This document shows, piece after piece, positions 26,067-35,195 of a DNA stretch of 64,000 nt; the stretch's first letter is position 1; the number at the start of each line of letters is the position of its first letter. Origin of the DNA: Yimella lutea (GTDB lineage Bacteria > Actinomycetota > Actinomycetes > Actinomycetales > Dermatophilaceae); NCBI RefSeq assembly GCF_006715095.1, contig NZ_VFMO01000001.1, positions 1,736,001 through 1,800,000 of the forward strand. Reading direction: 5' to 3'. Made by a program: the position numbers and the translations under genes. A model generated the notes under the pieces. That model saw nothing but the letters and a program-made list of their open reading frames with translations, searched no databases and was not told the origin of the DNA.

Positions 26067-26680
26067 GCGGAATCACCTACGAGAGTGCGGGCGGCCGACT
26101 CCAGCAGCAAGGTGAGGCTGGTGGCTCCTGGATCCTGGTGATCCTTCGAGCGTTCTCCGAGGTAGGACGCGCGACCCTTCCGGGCGACCAGCGGGGTGGC
26201 TTCGTCGCGACCCTTCGCGGCCGCTTCGGCCGCCGCGTTCAGCGCTTCATCGAGCGAGCCGGCTGCGTCGAACGCGTCGACTGCGGGGGAGAGGGCATCG
26301 ACCATCGTCTTGTCGCCCACCTCGGCCTTGCCACGTTGCACGACGCCGTCGAGTCCGGCCCGGAAGGCTGCGGTCAGCGCGTCCTTGCCACCGTCGCCCA
26401 CCGCGCCGGCGAAGCGGAGCAGGAAGGTGCCGTACAACGGGCCGGACGCGCCACCGACGGTGGAGACGAGTGTCATGCCCGCCTTCTTGAGGTACGCCGC
26501 CGCATCGTCGAACTCCGAGGGGTCAAGTGCGGCAACGGCTTTCATTCCGCGTTGCATGTTGCTGCCGTGATCGGCGTCACCGGTCTGACGGTCGAGGTCG
26601 GTGAGCATCGCCGCGTTCTCGTCGATGACACTCGCGTAGTCGGACATCCAGGCAGCTGCCGTTTCGAGATTCAACGTCAT
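26063..26680 (-). CDS. dhaL: Dihydroxyacetone kinase ADP-binding subunit DhaL
   Basis: A 205-residue DhaL: DRQTGDADHGSNMQRGM carries the Mg/ADP-binding aspartates, and GGASGPLYGTFLLRFA and RKGRASYLGERSKDHQDPGA match family positions that bind nucleotide. The helical barrel keeps ADP bound and is rephosphorylated by DhaM. ATG at 26678-26680 (MTLNLE) begins two bases after the dhaK stop; longer frames run into dhaK. Confidence 0.92.
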   Translation of the reverse strand: MTLNLETAAAWMSDYASVIDENAAMLTDLDRQTGDADHGSNMQRGMKAVAALDPSEFDDAAAYLKKAGMTLVSTVGGASGPLYGTFLLRFAGAVGDGGKDALTAAFRAGLDGVVQRGKAEVGDKTMVDALSPAVDAFDAAGSLDEALNAAAEAAAKGRDEATPLVARKGRASYLGERSKDHQDPGATSLTLLLESAARTLVGDSA

Positions 26681-26682
26681 GC

Positions 26683-27684
26683 TCAGCACCCCCACCGAAG
26701 GCCGGGAGTGTTGACCGGTGCATCCCACAGGCTCACCAGCTCGTCGTCCGCGCGCAGCAGCGTCACCGAACAGCCGGCCATCTCCAGCGAGGTGATGTAG
26801 TTGCCCACCAGGTTGCGAGCGATCGCAACGCCCTGGGCCTCGAGAATCTTCGCCACTTCCCCGTACATCAGGTACAGCTCCAGCAGCGGCGTGCCACCCA
26901 TGCCGTTCATCATCACGATTGCCGGAGCGCCCTTGAAGTCGTGGTCCTTCAGGATCGGGTCGAGGAGTTGCTCGGCGATCTCGCGTGCCGACGCCAGAGG
27001 CCGCTTCTCCCGGCCCGGCTCGCCGTGGATGCCGATGCCGACCTCCATCTCGTCCTCGCCGAGTTCGAAGGTGGGTTCACCGGCCGCCGGGACGGTGCAC
27101 GAGGTGAGCGCCATGCCCATCGAACGACCGTTCCCGTTCACCTTCTTCGCGACCTCGAGGACGGCGTCGAGGTCACGTCCCTCCTCGGCGGCAGCACCGG
27201 CGATCTTCTCCAGCAGCACGGTCACGCCGACGCCGCGGCGCCCGGCCGTGTACAGCGAATCCTGAACTGCCACATCGTCATCGGTCACGATCGAGGCAAC
27301 GCGGATGCCCGAGTCGGCCTCGGCCATCTCGGCTGCCATCTCGAAGTTCATGACGTCACCGGTGTAGTTCTTCACGATGTGCAGGACGCCCGCGCCACCG
27401 TCGACGGCGGTGGTCGCCGCCATCATCTGGTCAGGCACCGGGGAGGTGAACACCTCGCCGCAGCAGGCCGCGTCCAACATGCCCGGTCCGACGAACCCAC
27501 CGTGCATCGGCTCGTGACCCGAGCCGCCGCCGGAGATGAGCGCGACCTTGCCCTTCTTCGGGGCGTCCTTGCGGTAGATGGTCTTCAGGTCGAGGTCGAC
27601 GCGGACCCGGTCGGAGTGAGCCGCCTCGAATCCACGCAACGCGTCGACGACGACATCAGCCGGGTCGTTGATGAGTTTCTTCAT
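26683..27684 (-). CDS. dhaK: Dihydroxyacetone kinase substrate-binding subunit DhaK
   Basis: A 333-residue DhaK that binds dihydroxyacetone covalently. Motifs: [17 protein letters not shown] in the substrate loop, [15 protein letters not shown], and [10 protein letters not shown] with the hemiaminal-forming histidine (about residue 220). Start ATG at 27682-27684 overlaps the nitroreductase stop by four bases and is preceded by GGAAGG, so it is translated from the end of that gene. Supplies dihydroxyacetone phosphate to glycolysis. Confidence 0.93.
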   Translation of the reverse strand: MKKLINDPADVVVDALRGFEAAHSDRVRVDLDLKTIYRKDAPKKGKVALISGGGSGHEPMHGGFVGPGMLDAACCGEVFTSPVPDQMMAATTAVDGGAGVLHIVKNYTGDVMNFEMAAEMAEADSGIRVASIVTDDDVAVQDSLYTAGRRGVGVTVLLEKIAGAAAEEGRDLDAVLEVAKKVNGNGRSMGMALTSCTVPAAGEPTFELGEDEMEVGIGIHGEPGREKRPLASAREIAEQLLDPILKDHDFKGAPAIVMMNGMGGTPLLELYLMYGEVAKILEAQGVAIARNLVGNYITSLEMAGCSVTLLRADDELVSLWDAPVNTPGLRWGC

Positions 27685-28364
27685 GTCTTCATCCTTCCGG
27701 AAGGAACCCCTTGAGATGGGTTCTTTGTCAGCACATTTCGATCGGTGGACCAGGGCGAGCCGAAACGACCGTCGTGCACCACCTCGCCCGTCGGACGACG
27801 ACGGCGCGCCAGGGTGCTGCCACTCGGACGCTGGGTGCGCGCGTACCCCATCGCGACCACACCGACCAGCGACCGGTCTCCGGGGATGCCGAACGTCTCC
27901 CGGACGACATCGCACCGCTCGACCGGCACTCCGAAGAAGAGACCGCCCAGGCCTTCGTCGACAGCGACGAGCAGCATGATGAGGGCGGCCATCCCGGTGT
28001 CGACGTCCCAGTAGGGCACGGGCCAGTGCGATTCGTCCATGTCCTGCCACGGCTTGTCAGGCTGGGCGTAGCGGCGAAGGTAGGTGTCCTTGTCGCCGCA
28101 GCACAGAATCAGCACCGGAGCCGAACTCACCTTCGCCAGCCAACGGTCGAGTTCCTCGTCGGCGTTGGTGGTGACCTCCCAGAACCGTTGCCGGTCAGCG
28201 GGATCGGTCAACACGACGAAGTCCCAGCCCTGGCTGAAGCCTGCACTCGGTGCCCGCAATCCGAGAGTCACCGCCGTGTCGACGACGTCGCGCGGGACCG
28301 GCCGGTCGGGGTCGAAATCGCGGATCATCCGGCGGCGACGGATCGCCTTCTGCAGTTCCATCAT
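27681..28364 (-). CDS. Nitroreductase family protein
   Basis: A 227-residue FMN-dependent nitroreductase-fold protein: [20 protein letters not shown] at the start, [17 protein letters not shown] with FMN contacts, and [20 protein letters not shown] in the central helix. The C-terminal 25 residues (beyond about 200) are Arg-rich and unlike the family core. Its stop overlaps dhaK (ATGA), and its start overlaps the stop of the upstream acyl-CoA synthetase by four bases. Substrate unknown. Confidence 0.85.
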   Translation of the reverse strand: MMELQKAIRRRRMIRDFDPDRPVPRDVVDTAVTLGLRAPSAGFSQGWDFVVLTDPADRQRFWEVTTNADEELDRWLAKVSSAPVLILCCGDKDTYLRRYAQPDKPWQDMDESHWPVPYWDVDTGMAALIMLLVAVDEGLGGLFFGVPVERCDVVRETFGIPGDRSLVGVVAMGYARTQRPSGSTLARRRRPTGEVVHDGRFGSPWSTDRNVLTKNPSQGVPSGRMKT

Positions 28365-30115
28365 GACCTCAGATCCGGGAAGTCGGCTTCCCAGAACTCG
28401 AGCTCGGAGGCACGCGAGGTGGAGTCGCCACCGTCCCCGTGCGAACTGGCTTCCCGTTGCCGCAACTCGACCCGACGGATCTTGCCCGAGATCGTCTTGG
28501 GCAGGTCGAAGAACTCGATGCGCCGGATCCGCTTGTACGGCGCGAGATGCTCTCGGGTGAACACGAGGATGTCTCTGGCGATCTCGGCGGACGGTGAATT
28601 TCCCTCCGTGAGAACGACATACGCCTTCGGGACGGCGAGTCGGGTCGGGTCGGGCGAGGGCACGATCGCCGCTTCCGCGACGAGCGGGTGCTCGATCAGC
28701 ACCGACTCGAGTTCGAAGGGGGAGATGCGGTAGTCGGACGCCTTGAACACGTCGTCCGCGCGTCCGACGTAGTTGACGTAGCCGTCCTCGTCCCGGGCCG
28801 CGACGTCACCCGTGTGATACACGCCGTCGCGCATCACCTGCGCGGTCTTCGCCTCGTCGCCGTAATAACCGGTCATCAGTCCGGCCGGCCGGCCGAGCGG
28901 TCCGGACAGGCGCAGGCAGATCTCACCCTCGTCGCCCGGACCGTTGCGCTCCTCACCGGTGGCGGGATCCACCAGCACCACGTCGTAGCCCGGCAACGGG
29001 CGGCCCATGGAGCCGGGTTTGAGGGGCTGCCCGGGAGTGTTGCCGACCTGGGCCGTGGTCTCGGTCTGGCCGAAGCCGTCGCGGATGGTGAGCCCGAGGG
29101 CCTTCTCCACCTGCTGGATGACCTCGGGATTGAGCGGTTCGCCGGCCCCGACCATCTCGCGCAGCGACAACTTGCCACGGTAGGCGGCGAGGTCGGCCTG
29201 GATCAGCATCCGGTACACGGTGGGCGGGGCGCAGAACGTCGTCGCCTTCTCCTGTGCCACCCACTCCAGCAGTTCGCGGGCATCGAACCGCGGCTGGTTG
29301 ACGACCAGCACGGTCGCGCCTGCGTTCCACGGTGCGAAGACGTTGCTCCACGCGTGCTTGGCCCAACCCGGAGAGCTGATGTTGAGGTGGACATCGCCGG
29401 GCTGCAGCCCGATCCAGTACATCGTCGACAGGTGGCCGAGCGGGTAGGAGGTCTGCGTGTGCAGCACCAACTTGGGACGGGACGTGGTGCCGGAGGTGAA
29501 GTACAGCAGCATCGCGTCGTCCGGTGCCGTGGTCACCGCGGGAGCGGGCGTCGTCGAGGCCTCGGAGTCGGAGTACGACAGCCAACCGGACGCCGGGTCA
29601 CCGACGGCGATGCGCGTGAAGTCGCCCTCGACGGATGTGAATGCACCGGTGACCGCCGAGGCGGCGATCACGTGCTTGACCTCGCCGCGCTCGACCCGAT
29701 CGCGCAGGTCCGCGGAGGTCAGCAGCATCGTCGCGGGGATCGTCACCGCGCCGAGACGGATGCAGGCGAGCATGCATTCCCACAACTCCACCTGGTTGCC
29801 GAGCATGAGCAGTACGCGGTCGCCCTGGTGCACGCCGGCGTCCGACAACCAGCCGGCGACCTGCTCGGAGCGGGCCGAAAGATCCGCGTAGCTGCGTTCG
29901 AGGCGTTCGTCGGCCGACTTCACGATCAGCGCAGGACGGTCGGGGTGTCGCGCAGCGATTGCGTCGAACCAGTCCGTCGCCCAGTTGAACGATTCGAATG
30001 CGGGTGTCTGCCAGGCGTTCGCGGCCGCAGCCGGGTCTTCCCGGGCGTCCAGCAACGCGTCCCGCAGACGGCCGAAGAGATTCGTGGGAGTGCTACCAGG
30101 CTCTGTGGTCGGCAT
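28361..30115 (-). CDS. AMP-forming acyl-CoA synthetase
   Basis: A 584-residue ANL-superfamily ligase forming an acyl-adenylate then acyl-CoA. Motifs: YFTSGTTSRPKLVLHTQ (P-loop), DGFGQTETTA, YHTGDVAARDEDGYVNYVGR and the A10 lysine in LPKTISGKIRRVEL. N- and C-terminal extensions are short. It resembles medium-chain or benzoate-type synthetases; chain length cannot be read. It is the first gene of the leftward operon with nitroreductase and dhaKLM, all overlapping or nearly so. Confidence 0.9.
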   Translation of the reverse strand: MPTTEPGSTPTNLFGRLRDALLDAREDPAAAANAWQTPAFESFNWATDWFDAIAARHPDRPALIVKSADERLERSYADLSARSEQVAGWLSDAGVHQGDRVLLMLGNQVELWECMLACIRLGAVTIPATMLLTSADLRDRVERGEVKHVIAASAVTGAFTSVEGDFTRIAVGDPASGWLSYSDSEASTTPAPAVTTAPDDAMLLYFTSGTTSRPKLVLHTQTSYPLGHLSTMYWIGLQPGDVHLNISSPGWAKHAWSNVFAPWNAGATVLVVNQPRFDARELLEWVAQEKATTFCAPPTVYRMLIQADLAAYRGKLSLREMVGAGEPLNPEVIQQVEKALGLTIRDGFGQTETTAQVGNTPGQPLKPGSMGRPLPGYDVVLVDPATGEERNGPGDEGEICLRLSGPLGRPAGLMTGYYGDEAKTAQVMRDGVYHTGDVAARDEDGYVNYVGRADDVFKASDYRISPFELESVLIEHPLVAEAAIVPSPDPTRLAVPKAYVVLTEGNSPSAEIARDILVFTREHLAPYKRIRRIEFFDLPKTISGKIRRVELRQREASSHGDGGDSTSRASELEFWEADFPDLRS

Positions 30116-30198
30116 GTTTTCGACACTAGCGACGAAGACGTCGTCGCGCGGGCCAACCGGTGAGTAGCGGTCGGCGTCCTGCTGTTCATGACAGCAGT

Positions 30199-30360
30199 GA
30201 CGTTGACCCCGATCCGGGTCGCCCGGTGTTGCTGCAATATTAGGCTGACCTTTCCGTCGCCCAGGTGGCGCAGAGCCTCGGCAAGTCCGAGGGCACGATC
30301 AAGCGGGATCTGTTCGATGCGCGCAAACTGTTGATGGAACGTCTGGAGGGACAGCGATGA
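30199..30360 (+). pseudogene. Remnant of an ECF RNA polymerase sigma factor (region 4)
   Basis: The frame ending TGA at 30358-30360 reads ADLSVAQVAQSLGKSEGTIK and continues RDLFDARKLLMERL, a good sigma region 4 helix-turn-helix. Just upstream, in the same frame, RPVLLQY is followed by TAG at 30241-30243, where ECF sigmas usually have a second Tyr (TAT to TAG). The N-terminal region 2 is missing: only about 120 bases separate it from the divergent acyl-CoA synthetase start. The stop overlaps the following ATG at 30357 (ATGA), as in a sigma/anti-sigma operon. So this is a decayed sigma factor gene. Confidence 0.7.
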
Positions 30361-31814
30361 ACGATTCGCCTTTCGGACGACGTCATGGCGACGACCCATC
30401 CCAGGATCCCGTGAACGAACCGGACCTGGTCGATGACTTCTTCGCCAAGCACCGCGACGCGATCGAGCCCGCTACGCCGAACGACGTGCACTGGCAACAG
30501 GTGGTGCAGACCGCCCGTCGCAGCCCGATGCGCACCGCCGGCAAGGCCTGGGGAGGCGTCATCGCCGCCGGAGTCGCCGCGATGCTCGTGCTGGCCGGCG
30601 TATGGACCTGGAAGCAGGAACCCTTCGGAGCCGGCAACATCCGTCCGGGGCAGACCGTGGCCGCCAGCGAGGACGGGTCTGAGCGGGGCACTGCCGACGC
30701 CGGTGACGACATGGGAGCTGCCCAGCTGCCGCAGGGCGTGCCGGCCACGTTCCGCACCTGGTCGGTCAGCAATGCCGGCAGCGGCACCCTGTACAACCTC
30801 GGGTCGACCGAGTGTGGTTCGGACATCTGCCCGACACTGTTGCGCTCCGGCGCCGACGGTGAGTCCTGGCAGGCCGTCCACATCTTCAACGGCACCGACA
30901 CCTCGAGTGCGTCCGGCGCCGATGTGCCGAACATCCAGCCGGACGGTGCGCTCAGCGACGTCCGCTTCGTCGACTCCCAGGTGGGCTACGTCTACGGCGG
31001 CGACCTGTGGGTCACCTCCGATCGCGGCGCCAGCTTCGACAAGGTCAACCACCCCGGACAGACCGTGCTCGATCTGGAGATCTGGGAGGGGCAGGTCTAC
31101 CTGCTCACCGCGGACGGCTGCGTCCAGGGCACGTGTTCGGGCCCGGTCTACGTCTCCTTCAGTAGCCGCGCCAACCCCAGCTCGTTCACGACTGTCGACT
31201 CGGCGGCGCTCTCCGGACCGATCGACGACGCCTCCGTCGTGGTCAAGGACGCGCTGGTCATCGTGCAGACCAGCAACGACGGCCGCCCGACGCAGCAGCC
31301 GTGGATGCTGGCTGCCGAACGGCTGGAGCCCATGAAAGCCCCCGAGGTCTGCGGATCAAGCCCCCTCGAAGCGGTGACGATCACCGCCAGCACCGACGCG
31401 CACATGTTCGCGCTGTGCCGGCTGTCACAGGACCGCGGAGCCTTCCGTGTGGTGAGCAGCAACGATCAGGCGCAGAGTTGGGTCGAGCACTCCGTCGGGA
31501 CGCTGCGCCTTCCCCAGATCGGACAGCTGAGCCTCGGTGCCGCCGACCCGCAGCACCTGGTGGTGACCGTCGGCGGCCCACGTGGTGGTGGCACGAGTTC
31601 CGGGGACGACGCGCGCAGGGTCCTGCAGATCTCCGCCGACGGCGGACGCAGTTGGACCGTGCCCCGATTCCCGCAGCCGCCGCCGGTGAACGGCTTCGAC
31701 TGGACCGGTAGCCCGGGCGGGGCGGAGTTCTACGCGGTTCCGCGCACGACCCCGGGTTTCTGGGTGAGTTCCGACTTCGGGAAGTCCTGGAAGGTCGTCG
31801 TCCCGAAGTCGTGA
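30357..31814 (+). CDS. Membrane-anchored BNR/WD-like beta-propeller protein, anti-sigma-like layout
   Basis: A 485-residue protein. Residues 1-55 are cytoplasmic and acidic (DLVDDFFAKHRDAIEPAT), then one transmembrane helix (AAGVAAMLVLAGVWTW, about residue 65-82), then an extracellular part with propeller-like repeats such as VGYVYGGDLWVTSDRGASF and EFYAVPRTTPGFWVSSDFGKSW. WxSxDxGxSW-type units are BNR signatures. The layout, and its coupling to a sigma remnant, suggest an anti-sigma-like sensor left without its sigma partner. No ZAS-type zinc motif is visible. Confidence 0.7.
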   Translation: MNDSPFGRRHGDDPSQDPVNEPDLVDDFFAKHRDAIEPATPNDVHWQQVVQTARRSPMRTAGKAWGGVIAAGVAAMLVLAGVWTWKQEPFGAGNIRPGQTVAASEDGSERGTADAGDDMGAAQLPQGVPATFRTWSVSNAGSGTLYNLGSTECGSDICPTLLRSGADGESWQAVHIFNGTDTSSASGADVPNIQPDGALSDVRFVDSQVGYVYGGDLWVTSDRGASFDKVNHPGQTVLDLEIWEGQVYLLTADGCVQGTCSGPVYVSFSSRANPSSFTTVDSAALSGPIDDASVVVKDALVIVQTSNDGRPTQQPWMLAAERLEPMKAPEVCGSSPLEAVTITASTDAHMFALCRLSQDRGAFRVVSSNDQAQSWVEHSVGTLRLPQIGQLSLGAADPQHLVVTVGGPRGGGTSSGDDARRVLQISADGGRSWTVPRFPQPPPVNGFDWTGSPGGAEFYAVPRTTPGFWVSSDFGKSWKVVVPKS

Positions 31815-31833
31815 ACATGACATGCTGGGCCGC

Positions 31834-34506
31834 ATGAGCGAGAATCCGGCGCCCTATCCGGCTGGATGGGAGGCGGACGTCGTCCTGCGAGACGGCTCCG
31901 TCGCGCAGATCAGGCCGATCCGCCCCGACGACGTCGCGGCCCTGCAGGACTTTCACCGCAAGCAGTCGCCGGAGTCGATCTACCTGCGCTTCTTCGCACC
32001 GATGAAGGAGTTGTCCGACAAGGACGCCAAGCGTTTCGCCAATGTCGACCACGTGGAACGGGTCGCGCTGGTGCTGGAGGGCAACGAGGAACTGATCGGG
32101 ATCGGCCGGTACGACCGGCTCGGCGGGCCCACCGGGACATCGGCCGAGGTCGCCTTCAACGTCTCGGATCATTTCCAGGGGCGCGGTATCGGGTCGGTGC
32201 TGCTGGAACACATGGCGGCCATCGCCCGTGAGGCCGGGGTCGAGGAGTTCACCGCCGACGTCCTGCCGCAGAACCGCAAAATGATGGGCGTCTTCATCGA
32301 TGCCGGGTTCGGCGTCAAACACCACTTCGACGACGGCGTCATCTCGCTCGCGTTCCCGATCGAGCCCACGGACGCCAGTGAAGCCGTCCGGATCGCACGG
32401 GAGCAACGAGCCGAAGCCGCAAGCATCCGCGCACTGCTGAACCCGCGCAGCGTCGTCGTGATCGGGGTGTCCCGCAACCGTGAGTCCACCGGCCGTGACT
32501 TGTACGAACACCTGCGCACCGGTGGTTTCGCCGGTGACCTGTACGCGGTGAACCGCACCGCGCACGCCGAGGTCGAGGGCGACCTGTACACCTGCCTCGC
32601 CGACGTCCCGGGCGACATCGACCTCGCGGTGATCGCGGTCCCGGCGTCCGAAGTCCCGGGCGTGGTCCGCGAGTGCGCCCAGCACGGCGTCCGCGGCGTG
32701 CTGGTCGTGTCGTCCGGATTCGCCGAGGCGGGTGAGGCCGGAGAGCAGTTGCAGCAGGAGTTGCTGCGAACCGCCCGCAACCACGGGATGCGTGTGGTCG
32801 GCCCGAACTCCTTCGGTCTCATCAACACCGCGGACGATGTGCAACTGAACGCGTCGCTGGCACCGGAGCTGCCGGCTGCAGGCGACCTCGGCCTGTTCTC
32901 CCAGAGCGGTGCGCTCGCGATCGCTGGGTTGGAGTCCGCTGCGCGTCGTGGCCTGGGCATCAGCACCTTCGTGTCGGCCGGTAACCGCGCCGACGTCTCC
33001 GGCAACGACCTGATGCAGTTCTGGCTGGACGACGAGCAGACGCGTGCGGTCGGCATGTACCTGGAGTCGATGGGTAACCCGCGCAAGTTCAACCGCATCG
33101 CACGGCGCTTGTCGAAGGCCAAGCCGGTGATCGTGGTGAAGTCGGGTGTCTCGGAGTACGGCGTGCCGCCCGGGCATCGGGTGCGTCCGACCCGGATCCG
33201 GCCGGAGGCCTTCCGGGCGATGCTGCGTCAGGCCGGCGTGATCCGCGTCGAGAACGTGCACCAGATGTTCGACATCGCTCAGCTCGTCGTCCACCAGGAG
33301 ATACCGAAGGGGGAGCGGGTCGCGGTCGTCGGCAACTCTTCAGCGCTGGGTGCACTGGCCGCCGACGCGTGTGTGTCCTGGCGCCTGCAGGTGACCCACG
33401 GACCGGTCAGCCTCGATCCCGAGGCAACGGCACAGGAGTTCGCCGACGCCGTCCGGGCAGCCTTCGAGGACCCGCACGTCGACTCCGTCGTCACCGCGTT
33501 CCTCCCGCCCCGCCAGTCGGCTGGTCTCGACATCGCCGAGGCACTCGGCGAGGTTGCCGGACGCTACGAGAAGCCTTGTGTGACAACGTTCCTCGGTATC
33601 CGCGGGGTATCCGAGGTGCTGGCCGGGCAGCCCCGCGAGGACGGCCGACGCGAGGTCGTCCCGTCGTACGCCATGCCCGAGGACGCGATCCGTGCGCTGG
33701 CCGCCGCCACGCGGTACGGGCAGTGGCTCGACCGGCAGAGCGACGACCTCGTGCTCCCCGAGGGCATCGACCAGGACAAGGCCGCAGCAATCATCGCCAC
33801 GGTGCTGGAATCCGACCCCGACGGCCGCGAGCTCACCGCCCTGGAGACACGGGAGTTGCTGGCGGCGTACGGCATCACCGTCTGGCCCTCGACGGCCGTG
33901 ACCTCGGTGCAGGAGGCGGTCGCAGCCGCCGACGAGATCGGCTACCCGGTGGTGCTGAAGTCGACCTCGCCGATCGTGCGGATCCAGCCGGTGTCGTCGG
34001 TGCGAGCAGATCTTGGCTCCGCCGACGCGGTCGCCGAGGCCTACCGCGCGCTCGATGACCGGCTCGCCCCGATCGGTGCCAACACGTTCGTGGTGCAGAG
34101 GATGGCCGAACCCGGCATCCCGTGCGTGGTGATGTCGGAGGAGGACGAGTTGTTCGGTCCCGTCGTGCGGTTCAGCCTGGCGGGTGTGCCGACCGAGGTG
34201 ATGAACGACTTCGGCTACCGCATCCCGCCGTTCAGCAGCAACGACATCGACGACCTGATCGACTCCGTCCGGGCCGCCCCGATCCTCGACGGTTTCGGGC
34301 ACCGGGTGCCGATCGACCGCGACGCGCTGCGCGACGTCATCGCCCGGGTCTCGGTGCTCGCCAACACCAACCCGCAGATCTACGAACTCAACCTCAACCC
34401 GGTCAACACCCACCGGTGGGGCGCGGAGGTGCTGGGAGCGTCGATCGTCGTCGCGCCGCCGGTCGGCCGCAGCGACAGCGGTCGCCGCGCGATGAGCGGG
34501 TGGTGA
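31834..34506 (+). CDS. GNAT N-acetyltransferase fused to NDP-forming acyl-CoA synthetase (Pat-like)
   Basis: An 890-residue fusion protein. The N-terminal GNAT domain (about 1-175) contains EVAFNVSDHFQGRGIGSVLLE; then a CoA-binding Rossmann domain (from about 190, VVIGVSRNRESTGRDLYEHL), a succinyl-CoA ligase-like domain (FSQSGALAIAGLESAARRGL) and a C-terminal ATP-grasp domain (about 660-890, GYPVVLKSTSP). The domain order is the reverse of E. coli PatZ. It is expected to acetylate protein lysines, typically regulating acetyl-CoA synthetase. The segment GPNSFGLIN replaces the usual GPNCxG, so the ligase half may be a regulatory domain. ATG 31834 is preferred over 31822. Confidence 0.88.
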   Translation: MSENPAPYPAGWEADVVLRDGSVAQIRPIRPDDVAALQDFHRKQSPESIYLRFFAPMKELSDKDAKRFANVDHVERVALVLEGNEELIGIGRYDRLGGPTGTSAEVAFNVSDHFQGRGIGSVLLEHMAAIAREAGVEEFTADVLPQNRKMMGVFIDAGFGVKHHFDDGVISLAFPIEPTDASEAVRIAREQRAEAASIRALLNPRSVVVIGVSRNRESTGRDLYEHLRTGGFAGDLYAVNRTAHAEVEGDLYTCLADVPGDIDLAVIAVPASEVPGVVRECAQHGVRGVLVVSSGFAEAGEAGEQLQQELLRTARNHGMRVVGPNSFGLINTADDVQLNASLAPELPAAGDLGLFSQSGALAIAGLESAARRGLGISTFVSAGNRADVSGNDLMQFWLDDEQTRAVGMYLESMGNPRKFNRIARRLSKAKPVIVVKSGVSEYGVPPGHRVRPTRIRPEAFRAMLRQAGVIRVENVHQMFDIAQLVVHQEIPKGERVAVVGNSSALGALAADACVSWRLQVTHGPVSLDPEATAQEFADAVRAAFEDPHVDSVVTAFLPPRQSAGLDIAEALGEVAGRYEKPCVTTFLGIRGVSEVLAGQPREDGRREVVPSYAMPEDAIRALAAATRYGQWLDRQSDDLVLPEGIDQDKAAAIIATVLESDPDGRELTALETRELLAAYGITVWPSTAVTSVQEAVAAADEIGYPVVLKSTSPIVRIQPVSSVRADLGSADAVAEAYRALDDRLAPIGANTFVVQRMAEPGIPCVVMSEEDELFGPVVRFSLAGVPTEVMNDFGYRIPPFSSNDIDDLIDSVRAAPILDGFGHRVPIDRDALRDVIARVSVLANTNPQIYELNLNPVNTHRWGAEVLGASIVVAPPVGRSDSGRRAMSGW

Positions 34507-34587
34507 CCGCCGGGCGCTGACAGCGCGGCGATCCACATCGCCGCCATCACGCAGCTGCCCCGGTGAGGACATGGGAAGATGGCCCCC

Positions 34588-35190
34588 ATGTCCGCTTCGC
34601 ACCTGACCGCCGCCACCTTGCCCGACGCGTTGTTGCATGACATCGAGCAGGCGGGCTACTACCCGGCCTTGGTCGCCGACGTGTTGAAGGCGGCCCTGGG
34701 CACTCAGGCCGTCGACGCCCACCTGGTACACGCGGAGACCACGATCGACACCGACACCGTGCGTCGGCACATCACCGTGCTGGTGATCAGCGGCGGACGC
34801 CTGGTCATCGCCCACGCCGACGACCACACCCCGTCCCTGGACGCACCCACGATCGTCGCCCGCAACGTCGCCACCGCGACCACCGAGACGGTGCCGCTGT
34901 CGGCGATCCGCGGAGTGATGCTCACCCACGTCATCAACTCGCCGGAGAAGTACGCCGAAGGGTCACTCGGACGTGAGGTGACGGTCACTATCGGTTGGGG
35001 CACGGTCAGCCGCGTCGACCTGCTGCCCGCAGCCTGCGCCGACCCCGACTGCGTCGCCGACCACGGCTACGAGGGCACGGTCACGGCCGACGACATCAGC
35101 GTCCGGGTCAGCGCCGACGCCGACGGCGAACGCAACCTGCAGAACGCACTCGACTTCGCTGCAGCGCTGTCCGCGGTCACCGGTCGCTGA
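34588..35190 (+). CDS. DUF5998 family protein
   Basis: A roughly 200-residue protein with LPDALLHDIEQAGYYPALVADVL, ISGGRLVIAHADDH and VSADADGERNLQNALDFAAAL, matching the actinobacterial DUF5998 pattern. No membrane helix, no catalytic motif; the middle is rich in beta-strand-like segments. It is five bases before the start of the phosphodiesterase gene, so they form an operon. Start 34588 (MSAS) is used; 34579 is an upstream alternative. Function unknown. Confidence 0.8.
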   Translation: MSASHLTAATLPDALLHDIEQAGYYPALVADVLKAALGTQAVDAHLVHAETTIDTDTVRRHITVLVISGGRLVIAHADDHTPSLDAPTIVARNVATATTETVPLSAIRGVMLTHVINSPEKYAEGSLGREVTVTIGWGTVSRVDLLPAACADPDCVADHGYEGTVTADDISVRVSADADGERNLQNALDFAAALSAVTGR

Positions 35191-35195
35191 AGCCG

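Noticed and set aside
31381..33294. Minus-strand open frame of 637 codons over the GNAT fusion
   Set aside because: Antisense shadow with no recognisable domains.
34513..34525. Terminator after the GNAT fusion gene
   Set aside because: GCGCTG/CAGCGC has a one-base centre and six-base arms with no T-tract; too weak to call.
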